Shown here: positions 7,471 through 18,628 of the stretch, in pieces | Layout: every line of letters starts with the position of its first letter | Numbering within the stretch: the first letter of the stretch is position 1 | NCBI GenBank assembly: GCA_947591475.1 | Contig: CANQDE010000006.1 | Span: 1 to 64,000 of the forward strand | DNA: 64,000 nt | Source: an uncultured Alistipes sp. | GTDB lineage: Bacteria; Bacteroidota; Bacteroidia; Bacteroidales; Rikenellaceae | Direction of reading: 5' to 3' | Position numbers and translations under genes: made by a program | Notes under the pieces: generated by a model | The model's input: the letters and a program-made list of their open reading frames with translations, nothing else | Databases searched by the model: none | What the model was told of the DNA's origin: nothing

Positions 7471-9144
7471 TCAATGTACCTGCTGCTCGCTGAATGCGAC
7501 CAACGTAAGGTATTTCTTATACAGTTCGTCGTACACGGCAACTTGCTCGGGACGAGGCCGATACTCCTTCGCGAAACCGGAATTCATCGCAGCCTGCGCC
7601 TCCTCGACCGACGCATAGGCGCCGGCAGCCGTGGCAGCGAACATGGCGGCCCCCAAGGCGCATGCTTGATCGGTATTGCACACCTTGATGGGCATGTTCA
7701 ACACATCCGATAGCATCTGCATCACAAAAGGCGATTTCAAGGCGATGCCGCCGATCCCGATTACCTCGTCGATGCAGACGTGCTCGGCGCGGAACCGCTC
7801 GACGATCGCCCGCGAACCGAAAGCTGTCGCCTCGACCAACGCCCGATAAATCATCGGAGCGGACGTACCGAGCGTGATGCCCGCAATCGTACCGGTCAAT
7901 CGTTGGTCGGCATCGGGCGTCCGGCGGCCGTTCATCAGATCGGTGGCGAGCATGCAGCTTGCTCCGGCCGGAATTTTTTCGGCCGCGGCTGTCAGTGCCG
8001 GAATGATGCGATCGCAGGATTCGGCAATCAAACGCGCTTTCGTCTCGTCGTCAAGCAATTCGCTCTTGGTTACGATTTCATGCAACGGGAACTCTAATAC
8101 CCGTTTGAACCAAGCATAGATGTCGCCGAAAGCCGACTGTCCGGCCTCCAATCCGATGAGCCCGGGCAACACCGAACCGTCGACTTGACCGCAGATGCCG
8201 CGAATCAGATTGTCGCCGATCTCCTTCGGATCGGCCACCATGATGTCGCACGTCGAGGTGCCGATGACGCGCACGAACGTATGCGGTTTGACGCCGGCCC
8301 CGACCGCCCCCATGTGGCAGTCGAATGCGCTGCCCGCAACGACGACGTCAGTCGAAAGTCCGAGCCGGGCCGCCCATTCGGGGCAGAGTTTTCCGACCGG
8401 TTTTTCGGCTGTTTCGGTCTTTTCGAACAGGCGGTTGCGGAATCCGGCGAGCAGCGGGTCGAGCGATGCGAGGAACTCCTCGGAGGGCAACCCGCCCCAC
8501 CGCTCGTGCCACATGGCTTTATGGCCTGCGGCGCAACGGCTGCGAACGATGTCGTCGCTGCGGCGCACACCGGTCAACAATGCGGCCATCCAATCGCAAT
8601 GCTCGACGATGGAATAAGCGCACTCCCGCACCCGAATATCCTCGCGCAAAACATGCAACGCCTTGGCCCAGAACCATTCCGAAGAGTAGATGCCGCCTTC
8701 GAAAGCGGTATAGTCCGTTGCCCAGCTGTGGCTTTTTTCGTTGATTTCGGTTGCCTCCCCGACCGCCGTATGATCTTTCCACAAGATGAACATCGCATTG
8801 GGGTTCTCGGCAAATTCGGGCGTCAACGCCAACGGTACACCCGCCGCATCGGTAAATGCGGGGGTCGAACCGGTCGTATCGAACGCGATGCCGATCACCC
8901 GTTCGGCCGTTCCGGCGGGCGCCTGCGCCAAAGCGTCGCGAACAGAAGCCTCGAGCACCTCGATGTAATCCAACGGATGCTGCCGGTAACGGTTGGCCGC
9001 AGGGTCGCAATAGAGCCCCTTGCTCCAACGGGGATAATACTTGACCGACGTGGCGACGATCTCACCCGTGCGCACGTCGACGACGACGGCCCGCGCCGAA
9101 TCGCTTCCGTAGTCTAATCCGATGACGAATCGTTGATTTTCCAT
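7471..9144 (-). CDS. araB: ribulokinase
   Basis: FVIGLDYGSDSARAVVVDVRTGE; adjacent to araA and araD. Confidence 0.95.
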   Translation of the reverse strand: MENQRFVIGLDYGSDSARAVVVDVRTGEIVATSVKYYPRWSKGLYCDPAANRYRQHPLDYIEVLEASVRDALAQAPAGTAERVIGIAFDTTGSTPAFTDAAGVPLALTPEFAENPNAMFILWKDHTAVGEATEINEKSHSWATDYTAFEGGIYSSEWFWAKALHVLREDIRVRECAYSIVEHCDWMAALLTGVRRSDDIVRSRCAAGHKAMWHERWGGLPSEEFLASLDPLLAGFRNRLFEKTETAEKPVGKLCPEWAARLGLSTDVVVAGSAFDCHMGAVGAGVKPHTFVRVIGTSTCDIMVADPKEIGDNLIRGICGQVDGSVLPGLIGLEAGQSAFGDIYAWFKRVLEFPLHEIVTKSELLDDETKARLIAESCDRIIPALTAAAEKIPAGASCMLATDLMNGRRTPDADQRLTGTIAGITLGTSAPMIYRALVEATAFGSRAIVERFRAEHVCIDEVIGIGGIALKSPFVMQMLSDVLNMPIKVCNTDQACALGAAMFAATAAGAYASVEEAQAAMNSGFAKEYRPRPEQVAVYDELYKKYLTLVAFSEQQVH

Positions 9145-9147
9145 AGG

Positions 9148-10659
9148 TCAGCAGAGGGCCTTGTTGAGCAAATAATAAACTTCGTTGACCCGCATTTCGC
9201 GTTTGAATTCGCGCAGGGTCGTATCCTTGTCGATGAACAGGGCTTCGATACCGGCGATTTCGGCATAATCCTCCCAATACTCCTCGGTCAAGTCGTAGGA
9301 GAAGCACGAGTGGTGCGTGCCGCCCGCCAAAATCCAAGCACCGGCACCCACCTCGAAATTGGGTTGCGGAATCCACAGGGCCGATGCAACGGGCAATTTC
9401 GGCAGGGGTTTGGACGGAATGCAATCCACGGCATTGACAATCAACCGGAAACGATTGCCCAGATCGACGATCGTCGCCGTGATGCCCGCAGCGGGTTTCG
9501 ACGTGAAGACCAAACGTGCCGTCGGAGTCTTGCGGATGCCGATTCCGAGAAAATGCACCTCCAAACGGGGCCGTTTTTCGGCGATGAGCGGGCTGACTTC
9601 CAGCATGTGGGCCTGCAAAATGGCGCTCTGCTCGCCGTTGAAGTGCAAGGTGTAATCCTCCAAGAACGAGCAACCGCCCGGAAGCCCCTGTCCCATAAAC
9701 CAAACGGTGCGCGAAAGAGCGGCCGATTTCCAGTCGCCTTCGGCTCCGAAGCCGTAGCCTTCGGCCATCAGCCGCTGCGAAGCGAGCCCCGGAATCTGGT
9801 CGAACTCGCCGAGGTCGTCGAAGTTCGTGGTGAAACCTTTGGCCCCCTTGTCCGTCAGGCAGGCGCGGAGGGTCAATTCGGCTTTCGCGGCGTTCCAAAT
9901 CTTTTGATAGGCTTCGGTCGTTCGGTCTTCGAGCGCAGCATCGTGGTCGTATTCGGCGAAATAGGTCTGCACTAAGCGGTCGACCTCCTCGTCGCCGATG
10001 CGTTTGAAGTACTCCATCAACTCGCTGACGGGCGTATAGTCGACGTGGTAGCCCAACCGCACCTCGGCCTCGACCTTGTCGCCGTCGGTTACGGCGACGT
10101 TGTTCATTTGGTCGCCGAAGCGGAGAATCAACATGTCCTGCGCATCGGCCCAAGCCGCAGCGACCCGCTCCCACACGGCGATATGCCCGAGCGTCTTGGG
10201 GTCCTGCCAATGGCCGACGACCATTTTGCGATTTTTGCGCATACGGGTCAACAAGTGGCCGAACTCGCGGTCGCCGTGAGCGCTTTGGTTCAGGTTCATG
10301 AAGTCCATGTCCATCGTCTCCCAAGGAATCTCCTTGTTGAACTGCGTGTGGAGGTGCAACAGCGGCTTGCGCAACTCCTGCATACCGTGAATCCACATCT
10401 TGGCCGGCGAAAAGGTGTGCATCCACGTGATGACACCGATGCACCGGCGGTCGTTTTCGGCCGCTTTCATCACGTCGGAGACCTCTTTCGACGAATTGGC
10501 GGTACCCTTGTAGACCACCTTGACAGGCAGCAGGCCCGACTTGTTCATGCCGTCGACCATCTCCGTGGAGTGGGCGTCGACCTTAACTACGGCATCGCCA
10601 CCGTAGAGCAGTTGCGCTCCGGTAACGAACCAGACTTCCATATTTTCGAATGCTTTCAT
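9148..10659 (-). CDS. araA: L-arabinose isomerase
   Basis: EVWFVTGAQLLYGGDAV, WMHTFSPAKMWI, LHTQFNKEIPW motifs. Confidence 0.97.
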   Translation of the reverse strand: MKAFENMEVWFVTGAQLLYGGDAVVKVDAHSTEMVDGMNKSGLLPVKVVYKGTANSSKEVSDVMKAAENDRRCIGVITWMHTFSPAKMWIHGMQELRKPLLHLHTQFNKEIPWETMDMDFMNLNQSAHGDREFGHLLTRMRKNRKMVVGHWQDPKTLGHIAVWERVAAAWADAQDMLILRFGDQMNNVAVTDGDKVEAEVRLGYHVDYTPVSELMEYFKRIGDEEVDRLVQTYFAEYDHDAALEDRTTEAYQKIWNAAKAELTLRACLTDKGAKGFTTNFDDLGEFDQIPGLASQRLMAEGYGFGAEGDWKSAALSRTVWFMGQGLPGGCSFLEDYTLHFNGEQSAILQAHMLEVSPLIAEKRPRLEVHFLGIGIRKTPTARLVFTSKPAAGITATIVDLGNRFRLIVNAVDCIPSKPLPKLPVASALWIPQPNFEVGAGAWILAGGTHHSCFSYDLTEEYWEDYAEIAGIEALFIDKDTTLREFKREMRVNEVYYLLNKALC

Positions 10660-10685
10660 AGGTTATTCTTTTTTTGTTTTGTCTT

Positions 10686-11381
10686 TTATTTGTTCTTTTT
10701 CTGTCCGTAATAGGCATTCGGGCCGTGCTTGCGGCTGAAATGCTTTTCGACGAGCAGCGGATTCATCGTCAACTGCGGATTGATTCCGTAAGCGATGTAC
10801 GCCATCTTCGCCACCTGTTCCATCACGACGGCGTTATGCACGGCGTCGGCGGCATCCTTGCCCCAAGCGAACGGCCCGTGATTCTTCACCAGCACGCCGG
10901 GCGTATGGGCAGGATTCATCCCCGCGAACCGCCGGACGATGACGTTGCCCGTTTCCAATTCGTAGTCGCCCTTGACCTCGGATTCGGTCATATCGGGCGT
11001 ACAGGGAATCGCCTGATGGAAATAGTCGGCGTGCGTCGTACCGATGTTCGGAATATCGCGGCCCGCCTGCGCCCATGCCGTGGCATAGGTCGAATGGGTG
11101 TGCACGATGCCCCCCGCTTCGGGAAAAGCCCGATAGAGGACGAGGTGCGTCGGCGTATCGGACGATGGGCGCAGATCGCCTTCGACGACCTTGCCGTCCA
11201 AATCGACGACGACCATATCCGAAGCCTTCATCCGGTCGTAATCCACCCCGCTGGGCTTGATGACGACCAGTCCCGAAGCCCGATCGATGGCCGAGACGTT
11301 GCCCCACGTGAAGATGACCAATCCGTGCTTCACCAAGTCGAGATTGGCGCGGAAAACCCGCTCTTTGAGTTCTTCCAGCAT
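10686..11381 (-). CDS. araD: L-ribulose-5-phosphate 4-epimerase
   Basis: [50 protein letters not shown]. Confidence 0.95.
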   Translation of the reverse strand: MLEELKERVFRANLDLVKHGLVIFTWGNVSAIDRASGLVVIKPSGVDYDRMKASDMVVVDLDGKVVEGDLRPSSDTPTHLVLYRAFPEAGGIVHTHSTYATAWAQAGRDIPNIGTTHADYFHQAIPCTPDMTESEVKGDYELETGNVIVRRFAGMNPAHTPGVLVKNHGPFAWGKDAADAVHNAVVMEQVAKMAYIAYGINPQLTMNPLLVEKHFSRKHGPNAYYGQKKNK

Positions 11382-11448
11382 AAAAATTACCGCATTTTAT
11401 CCGTAGTAATTCTAATTAAAAGGCTTCCGTTTCTAACGGCCGCTGTTT

Positions 11449-13143
11449 TTACCAGAAATAATAGTAGAACGCAACCGTTATCGCAAGAATGACGCAGGTA
11501 TGGAAGATGTCCCACTTATTCCAGCTCTTGCGGGTCGCCGCAATCTGCTCGGGCGTCGACGTACCGAACACGAGGCCTTGAATTTTGGCCGGATCGGGCG
11601 CTTGGGTGCAGAGGCTGACGACGATTACCACGATGCAGCAGAACAACATCATCCATCCACAGAAGAACAGCCAGTTCATGTCATAGAACAGATATTTGAA
11701 CAGATTGTCCGCTGCATCCGTTACATTGCTGTAATAGACTTTCGCGCCCAAGCGGGTCAGACCGATAATCAAACCGGACAACAGACCCCACATGCCGCCT
11801 TTGGCCGAAGCTCGCTTCCAACAGATACCCAACAGGAAAGCCGAAGCGATTCCCGGGGCGAGCACCGACTGCACATCCTGCAAATAGTTGTAGAGCACGC
11901 TGCCGACCGACCGCATGACGGGAATCCAAAGAATGCCCAATCCGACGATGACGACCGTGGCGATTTGTCCGATTACGACCAACCGTTTCTCGGGGGTCTC
12001 GGGCTTGAATCGCTTGTAGAAGTCGATGGTGAACAACATGGCCGACGAGTTGAAAAGCGAGGCCAGCGACGACATCAGCGCCGCGAGGATACCGCACACG
12101 ACGATGCCTTTCATACCCGCGGGCAGCAGCTTGGCAACGAGCACGGGGAACGCCGCATCGGCCGCATAGACGCCGTCCTTGTCGACCAATTCGAAGACCG
12201 TGCCGTTGATTTCGATTCCCTTGGCGTGCATGGCGTAGGCAATCATACCCGGGATGAGGAAGAGGAAGACGGGCAACAGTTTCAGATAGGCTCCGAATAT
12301 CGTACCGCGACGGGCTTCGCGTTCGTTACGGCCGGAAAGCACACGTTGCACGATGAACTGGTCGGTACACCAATACCAGAACCCGATGATCGACGACCCG
12401 AGCAAAGCGCCCAACCACGGGAAATCGGGGTCTTCGTTGCTGCGGATCAAATTGGCCATCGTATCGCCGTAAGCGTTGACCGTCTTGGCCGAACAGATTT
12501 CCATCATCTGATCCCAACCGCCGAGCGCCTTGAATCCGAAAAAGAGGATGAACGCCGAACCCAACAACAGGATGGGCGTTTGCAGCACCGAGGTTTTCAG
12601 CACCGATTCCATACCGCCGATGATGGTATAGAGTGCTGTGATGAGCACCAACCCGATGGCTGCAATCCAAAAAAAGTCGATGCCCCAAAGCTCTTGGATG
12701 CCGAACACCTGCTGGAAAACCAGACCGCCGGCGTAAACCGTTACGGCGACCTTCGTCATCACGTAGCTGATTAACGAAATCAACGAAAGAATCGTGCGCG
12801 ACTGGGGATTGTAACGCCGTTCCAGAAATTCGGGCATCGTCAACACCATACTGCGTGAATAGAAGGGCACGAAGACCCATCCCAACAACAGGATCATCCA
12901 ACCCTGAATCTCCCAATGTGCCATGGCCATGCCCGACGAAGCGCCGGCGCCGGCCAGTCCGATCAAGTGTTCCGATCCGATGTTCGAAGCGAACAACGAC
13001 GTACCGATAGCGATCCACGTCGCATCGCGACCGCCGAGGAAATAATCCGAAGAATTTTCATTCTTCTTGCGCAGGACCGACACGACGATCCATACCATCA
13101 CGCCCGCGAACAAGGCGATGACTATCCAGTCTAATGCTTGCAT
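11449..13143 (-). CDS. sodium:solute symporter (SSS family), likely arabinose/galactose transporter
   Basis: SDYFLGGRDATWIAIGTSLFASNIGSEHLIGLAGAGASSGMAMAHWE, SGLT-like signature; in ara operon. Confidence 0.9.
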   Translation of the reverse strand: MQALDWIVIALFAGVMVWIVVSVLRKKNENSSDYFLGGRDATWIAIGTSLFASNIGSEHLIGLAGAGASSGMAMAHWEIQGWMILLLGWVFVPFYSRSMVLTMPEFLERRYNPQSRTILSLISLISYVMTKVAVTVYAGGLVFQQVFGIQELWGIDFFWIAAIGLVLITALYTIIGGMESVLKTSVLQTPILLLGSAFILFFGFKALGGWDQMMEICSAKTVNAYGDTMANLIRSNEDPDFPWLGALLGSSIIGFWYWCTDQFIVQRVLSGRNEREARRGTIFGAYLKLLPVFLFLIPGMIAYAMHAKGIEINGTVFELVDKDGVYAADAAFPVLVAKLLPAGMKGIVVCGILAALMSSLASLFNSSAMLFTIDFYKRFKPETPEKRLVVIGQIATVVIVGLGILWIPVMRSVGSVLYNYLQDVQSVLAPGIASAFLLGICWKRASAKGGMWGLLSGLIIGLTRLGAKVYYSNVTDAADNLFKYLFYDMNWLFFCGWMMLFCCIVVIVVSLCTQAPDPAKIQGLVFGTSTPEQIAATRKSWNKWDIFHTCVILAITVAFYYYFW

Positions 13144-13290
13144 TCTTATTAACTTGTTTTGGTTCTTATTTGGGTTTTATTTCATGCTATACTTGAACAA
13201 CGCCTCCTGTCCGAATACGTCCGACTGACCCTCGCCGCTCGCCTCGGGAGCGAAAAAAATGCGGAAGGGACAGGACGCACGGGAACGCAT

Positions 13291-14427
13291 TCACTCGGCC
13301 GTCGTAAACCGATAGATGCAATGGCTCCGGTAGGTTTCGCCCGGGCGCAGGACGACCGACGGCCAAGCCGGTTTGTTCGGCGAATCGGGATAATGCTGCG
13401 TTTCGAGGCAGACGGCCGCCCGCTGATTATAAACTACGCCCCGTTTACCCGTTACCGTCCCGTCGAGGAAATTGCCCGTATAGACCTGCACGCCGGGTTC
13501 GTCGGTATAGAGTTCCAGCACGATGCCCGTCGCATCGTTGCGAAGTTCGGCCGCCTTGCGCGTCAGATCGCCGGCGGTGGACAGCACCCAGTTATGGTCG
13601 TAGCCGTTGCCGTTTTTCAGTTGTTCGTAATCATAGCGGTCGATCTCCGTTCCGATCCGTTTCGCCGTGCGGAAATCCATCGGCGTCCCCTCGACCGGAA
13701 GGATTTCGCCTGTAGTCATGAAGGTGCTGTCGACCGGCGTGAAGCCGTCGGCCTCGATTTGCAGCCAATCGCCGCAAACCGACGTCGAAGGATCGCCCGA
13801 AAGATTGAAATAGGAGTGATTCGTCAGATTGATGACAGTCGGCGCATCGCTCGTGGCTTCGTAGCTGATAGCCAGTGCATTGTCATCGGTCAGCCGATAG
13901 GTTACGGTTGCATCGACCGCCCCCGGGAACCCTTCGTCGCCGTCGGGCGAGTGCATCGCCAGCACGAGATGCGAATCATCAGCCTCCACTACCTCGTAGA
14001 GCTTGTACTGCCATCCGTTTGGGCCGCCGTGCAGGCAATGGCCGAAATTGTTCTTGGGCAGATCGTACTCTTGTCCGTCGAGCGTGAAGCGACCTTGGCC
14101 GATGCGGTTGGCGTAACGGCCGATCGAAGCGCCGAAGTCGGACGGAACATGGATATAATCGTCGATGCAATCGAATCCCAACACAACGTCGCGCAACTGC
14201 CCCGTCCGGTCGGGCACCATCATCGAAACGACCCGTCCGCCGAAATCGGTGATGGCGACCTCCATGCCGTTGGCATTCGCAAGCGTGTAAAGTCCGGTGC
14301 GACGGCCGTCGATTTCGGTTGCGAAATCGGCCGGAACGAGACCGGATTTCGTAGTTTGCGGTTGCTCGGTGCACGCACTCGCGCACACGATCCCCGCTAT
14401 CAGCAGGAATTTTCCGAAGGTGTTCAT
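13291..14427 (-). CDS. galM: aldose 1-epimerase (secreted/lipoprotein)
   Basis: NRIGQGRFTLDGQEYDLPKNNFGHCLHGGPNGW; NLTNHSYFNLSG; lipobox ASAC. Confidence 0.93.
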   Translation of the reverse strand: MNTFGKFLLIAGIVCASACTEQPQTTKSGLVPADFATEIDGRRTGLYTLANANGMEVAITDFGGRVVSMMVPDRTGQLRDVVLGFDCIDDYIHVPSDFGASIGRYANRIGQGRFTLDGQEYDLPKNNFGHCLHGGPNGWQYKLYEVVEADDSHLVLAMHSPDGDEGFPGAVDATVTYRLTDDNALAISYEATSDAPTVINLTNHSYFNLSGDPSTSVCGDWLQIEADGFTPVDSTFMTTGEILPVEGTPMDFRTAKRIGTEIDRYDYEQLKNGNGYDHNWVLSTAGDLTRKAAELRNDATGIVLELYTDEPGVQVYTGNFLDGTVTGKRGVVYNQRAAVCLETQHYPDSPNKPAWPSVVLRPGETYRSHCIYRFTTAE

Positions 14428-14547
14428 TTTAGGTCAAAAGGTTTTAAGCAGAACAAATTTACAGAAAAAAATCCGGAAATAAAAAATTTTTTTCACGCTG
14501 CCGCCCCGACCGCCGCCGAAGCATGCGGTCGAATCAAATAAAATTGC

Positions 14548-14555
14548 TACCTTTG
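14548..14555 (+). promoter_or_regulatory. -7 box TACCTTTG upstream of ftsX
   Basis: TAnnTTTG consensus about 20 nt upstream of the ftsX start. Confidence 0.45.
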
Positions 14556-14572
14556 TCGGGCGGCCGAAAACG

Positions 14573-15475
14573 GTGCGCCCCTCTATCAGCATGAAAGACG
14601 ACAAGCGACTGAAGCGCAAAGTGCGCAACTCCTACATCATCTCGACCGTCAGCATGGCGCTCGTGCTTTTCCTGTTGGGATCGGTGGGCCATTTGATGCT
14701 CGTGGCGATGGTCGCGGCCGATTCGTTGAAAGAGAGCATCGCCGTAACCGTCGAATTGCGCAACGACCTCGCTCCCGAACGCCGCGACAGCATCGCTTCG
14801 CAACTCTCTGCGCACGAACTCGTCCGCACGATAACTTTCGTCTCGAAAGAGGAGAAGCTCGAAGACGCCGAATTCCGCCAATTCTTCGGTGCGCAATTCG
14901 AGGAGGTGCTCGACGGCGAAAATCCGTTGCTCGACTCCTTCGAACTGACCCTCACGTCGCGTTCCGAAGAACAGGAGGCGGTCGATGCTTTCCTCCACGA
15001 GACGGAACGGATCGACGGCGTGAAACTGGTCTCGTTTCCGGCCCGGCTGGCCGAACAGCTGCACGGCACGGTGAACAAAATTCGGTTGATTCTGCTGCTG
15101 TTCGGCGGAGCGTTATTGATTATCTCGCTGATATTGTTGAGCAATACCATCCGGCTGGCCATCTTCTCGAAACGCTACCTCATCAACACCATGAAGCTCG
15201 TGGGCGCAACGAAATGGTTCATCATGAAGCCCTTCCTTGCGAACAGCATCACGCAGGGCATTCTGGCCGGTACGGGCGCTTCGGTGCTGTTCGTCGCGGC
15301 GATCTATGGCCTCAACGAAACGGTTCCCGGCATCTTGACCGCCGCCGAAAACCAGAAAATCCTGTTGATTCTCGGCGCGATGATTGCCGGAGGCATCGTT
15401 CTGTCGCTCATTTTCACATGGACGGCGCTCAACAAGTTCATCAACATGAAATCGAACAAGATATACCTATATTGA
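14573..15475 (+). CDS. ftsX: cell division permease FtsX
   Basis: N-terminal TM, FtsX extracellular domain, C-terminal LLLFGGALLIISLILLSNTIRLAIFSKRYLINTMKLVGATKWFI; followed by DUF3098/uppP/truB/queA. Confidence 0.92.
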   Translation: MRPSISMKDDKRLKRKVRNSYIISTVSMALVLFLLGSVGHLMLVAMVAADSLKESIAVTVELRNDLAPERRDSIASQLSAHELVRTITFVSKEEKLEDAEFRQFFGAQFEEVLDGENPLLDSFELTLTSRSEEQEAVDAFLHETERIDGVKLVSFPARLAEQLHGTVNKIRLILLLFGGALLIISLILLSNTIRLAIFSKRYLINTMKLVGATKWFIMKPFLANSITQGILAGTGASVLFVAAIYGLNETVPGILTAAENQKILLILGAMIAGGIVLSLIFTWTALNKFINMKSNKIYLY

Positions 15476-15478
15476 CCT

Positions 15479-15733
15479 ATGGCTAACATCGACCATACGC
15501 CCCGCAAAGCGGAACGGGACCCGCGCCTGCCGCTCACCCGTCGCAACTATGTCTGGCTCCTCGCCGGATTCGGCATCGTCCTGCTCGGCTTCGTGCTGAT
15601 GGCGGGAGGGGGCAGCGATTCGCCCGACGAATTCAACTATGCCATGTTCTCGTGGCGACGCATCACGCTGGCGCCCATTCTGGTCATCGGCGGATTCGTT
15701 GTGGAGATCTACGCCATTATGAAACGTTATTGA
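15479..15733 (+). CDS. DUF3098 small membrane protein
   Basis: 84 aa, two TM segments, canonical Bacteroidetes position between ftsX and uppP. Confidence 0.8.
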   Translation: MANIDHTPRKAERDPRLPLTRRNYVWLLAGFGIVLLGFVLMAGGGSDSPDEFNYAMFSWRRITLAPILVIGGFVVEIYAIMKRY

Positions 15734-15770
15734 ACCGGCTCTGCCGCCGCCATTTTCCCGCTACTAATTC

Positions 15771-16562
15771 ATGGATACACTGCAAGCCATCCTGCTCGGC
15801 ATCGTGCAGGGAATCACCGAATTTCTGCCCGTATCGAGCAGCGGACACCTCCAAATCGCCAAAGCCCTTTTGGGGGTCGAACTCGAAGAAAACCTGATGT
15901 TCGACGTAACGCTCCACGCCGCAACGGTACTCAGCACGATCGTCGTGCTGTGGAGCGAAGTATGGCGCCTGTTGAAGGGATTGTTCTCTCGCCGATTCAC
16001 GCCCGAACAAGCCTACGTCTTGAAAATCGTCGTCTCGATGATCCCCATCGGCATCGTCGGATGCTGTTTCAAAGACCGAATCGACGCGATGCTCAATGCG
16101 CCGTGGATTCTGGCCTTGGTCGGGGGCATGTTGTTACTGACCGCCGCGCTGCTCGCCTTCGCCTACTATGCCCGTCCGCGCGAAAAGGAACACATCTCCT
16201 ATCGCGACGCTTTCATCATCGGCATCGCGCAGGCGCTGGCAGCTATGCCCGGGCTGTCGCGTTCCGGATCGACCATCGCAACGGGCCTGCTGCTCGGCAA
16301 CAAAAAAGCGGCCGTCGCCCAATTTTCGTTTTTGATGGTGCTCGCTCCGATTTTGGGCGAAACGCTCCTCGAAATAGTGAGCGGAGAGCTGACGACCGGC
16401 ATCGGGAGCATGCAGCTGGCAGCCGGATTCCTGGCGGCATTCCTCACGGGCTGCGCAGCCTGCAAGTTCATGATCGAGATGGTCAAACGGGGCAAACTCA
16501 TCTGGTTCGCGCTTTACTGCGCCACGGCGGGTCTTATCGCCCTAATTAGCTGGTTCTGCTGA
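15771..16562 (+). CDS. uppP: undecaprenyl-diphosphatase (BacA/UppP)
   Basis: [45 protein letters not shown]. Confidence 0.97.
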   Translation: MDTLQAILLGIVQGITEFLPVSSSGHLQIAKALLGVELEENLMFDVTLHAATVLSTIVVLWSEVWRLLKGLFSRRFTPEQAYVLKIVVSMIPIGIVGCCFKDRIDAMLNAPWILALVGGMLLLTAALLAFAYYARPREKEHISYRDAFIIGIAQALAAMPGLSRSGSTIATGLLLGNKKAAVAQFSFLMVLAPILGETLLEIVSGELTTGIGSMQLAAGFLAAFLTGCAACKFMIEMVKRGKLIWFALYCATAGLIALISWFC

Positions 16563-17278
16563 TGGAGGCATACAACGATCTGCGGGGCATCAACTTCGAG
16601 GAGGGGTACATTGCCGTTTTGGACAAGCCGTTGGAATGGACTTCGGCCGACGTCGTCCGCAAAATCAAATACACGCTCCGCAAATTGGGCTATCACCGCA
16701 TCAAGGTGGGACATGCCGGCACGCTCGACCCGTTGGCTACGGGCATCCTGCTGGTCTGCATCGGGCGGGCGACCAAAATGGTCGATGCCCTGCAAGCCGA
16801 AGAGAAAGAGTATGTGGCCGATGTACAATTAGGGGCCACGACCCCCAGCTACGACCTCGAACATCCCATCGACCGCACTTATCCGTGGGAGCATATCACG
16901 CGCGAAAAAGTGCTCGACGCCCTGCGATCGCTCACGGGCGAACGGATGCAGACGCCGCCGCTCTTTTCGGCGAAGAAGGTCGAGGGCACCCGTGCCTACG
17001 AACTGGCGCGGGCCGGCGAATCGGTGGAGCTGCGCCAAGCCAAAATCACGATTTACGAGTTGGAATTGTTAGCGTGTGAACTGCCGCACATCCGTATACG
17101 GGTGCGGTGCAGCAAGGGAACGTACATCCGTTCGCTGGCCCGCGAAATCGGCGAAGCGCTCGAAAGCGGCGCCCATCTGACGGCCTTGCGCCGTACGCGG
17201 AGCGGCGGATTCACCCTCGCCCGATCGCTGCCGCTCGATGATTTTTTACAAAAATTGCAACAACTTGAAACAAAATAG
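16562..17278 (+). CDS. truB: tRNA pseudouridine(55) synthase TruB
   Basis: VLDKPLEWTSADVVRKIK, KVGHAGTLDPLATGILLVCIG. Confidence 0.97.
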   Translation: MEAYNDLRGINFEEGYIAVLDKPLEWTSADVVRKIKYTLRKLGYHRIKVGHAGTLDPLATGILLVCIGRATKMVDALQAEEKEYVADVQLGATTPSYDLEHPIDRTYPWEHITREKVLDALRSLTGERMQTPPLFSAKKVEGTRAYELARAGESVELRQAKITIYELELLACELPHIRIRVRCSKGTYIRSLAREIGEALESGAHLTALRRTRSGGFTLARSLPLDDFLQKLQQLETK

Positions 17279-17381
17279 CTTTTTCTGCGTATAACATTCA
17301 ATTTAGGGCCGTCCTCAACGCGGAGCCGTTCACCGACGAGCCGGAAAAAGCAATCACACAGACGAAAAAATCACACGTACG

Positions 17382-18431
17382 ATGAAATTATCGCAGTACG
17401 GGTACGAATTCGCACCCGAAATGATCGCGAAATACCCGACCGACAATCGGGACGATTCGCGACTGATGGTCATCGACCGGAAAAAGGGGACGATCGAACA
17501 CCGCATTTTCAAGGATATTCTCGACTATTTCGATGAAAAAGACCTCTTCGTGTTCAACGACACGAAGGTTTTTCCCGCCCGATTGTACGGCAACAAGGAG
17601 AAAACGGGTGCCGAAATCGAAATTTTCCTGTTGAGGGAGCTCAACCACGAACAGCGGTTGTGGGACGTGCTGGTCGATCCGGCCCGCAAAATCCGCATCG
17701 GCAACAAACTCTATTTCGGAGACGACGATCTGCTGGTCGCCGAGGTCATCGACAACACGACGTCGCGGGGCCGCACGTTGCGGTTTCTTTTCGACGGCTC
17801 CTACGAGGAGTTCAAAGAGGCGCTCTATGCCTTGGGCGAAACTCCGCTGCCGAAGTGGGTGCGCGAGAAGGTCGAACCCGAAGATGCCGAACGCTATCAG
17901 ACGATTTTCGCGGCCAAGGAGGGCGCCGTGGCCGCACCGACCGCCGGCATGCACTTCTCGAAGCACCTGATGAAGCGCATGGAAATCAAGGGCGTGGATC
18001 GTGCCTTCATCACGCTGCACGTCGGCTTGGGCAACTTCCGGACGGTGGATGTCGAGGACCTCTCGAAGCACAAGATGGATTCCGAGCAGTTTTTCGTAAC
18101 GGACGAGGCGGCCGAAGCGGTCAACTCGGCCAAACGCAATGGCCGCAAGGTCGTCTCGATCGGCACGACGGTCATGCGGACGCTTGAAACGGTCGTCTCG
18201 ACCAACGGCATGATCGATTCCGGAGAGGGGTGGACGAACAAATTCATCTTCGCGCCTTATGAATTCACGGTCGCGGATGCCATGGTAACCAATTTCCATC
18301 TGCCGTACTCCACGCAACTGATGATGGCGGCTGCATTCGGCGGCTACGACCGGATCATGAACGCCTACAAAGTCGCCAAAGAGAAAGGGTACCGCTTCGG
18401 CACTTACGGCGACGCGATGTTGATTCTTTGA
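17382..18431 (+). CDS. queA: S-adenosylmethionine:tRNA ribosyltransferase-isomerase
   Basis: [49 protein letters not shown]. Confidence 0.97.
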   Translation: MKLSQYGYEFAPEMIAKYPTDNRDDSRLMVIDRKKGTIEHRIFKDILDYFDEKDLFVFNDTKVFPARLYGNKEKTGAEIEIFLLRELNHEQRLWDVLVDPARKIRIGNKLYFGDDDLLVAEVIDNTTSRGRTLRFLFDGSYEEFKEALYALGETPLPKWVREKVEPEDAERYQTIFAAKEGAVAAPTAGMHFSKHLMKRMEIKGVDRAFITLHVGLGNFRTVDVEDLSKHKMDSEQFFVTDEAAEAVNSAKRNGRKVVSIGTTVMRTLETVVSTNGMIDSGEGWTNKFIFAPYEFTVADAMVTNFHLPYSTQLMMAAAFGGYDRIMNAYKVAKEKGYRFGTYGDAMLIL

Positions 18432-18523
18432 TTTTGCCGAAGTCCGTTTGCCTCGGAAAAAACGGCCGGAAGCGATGAGGCCGATTGAAAGCAGGAAGGC
18501 GATTATCGCGCTAATAAAAAATT

Positions 18524-18609
18524 TCGTATCTTTGGCTTTCGCCGAAGATACTCGGCCTCGGCAATGCTCAAATAAATTTGGCATTGCGCTCGGCTTTTCG
18601 TATCTTTGC
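18524..18609 (+). repeat. promoter-bearing dispersed repeat, family A copy 2
   Basis: cgtatctttggctttcgccgaagatactcggcctcggcaatgctc...ggcattgcgctcggcttttcgtatctttg; two TATCTTTG boxes. Confidence 0.75.
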
Positions 18610-18628
18610 AGGTATAAACCCCTCGAAT

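Noticed and set aside
8185-9117. Long antisense ORFs over araB (also over abf, mnmA, araA, lysS, sdhA, rny, queA)
   Set aside because: GC-rich codon bias in the true genes yields long open antisense frames; no recognisable domains and they overlap well-supported CDSs.
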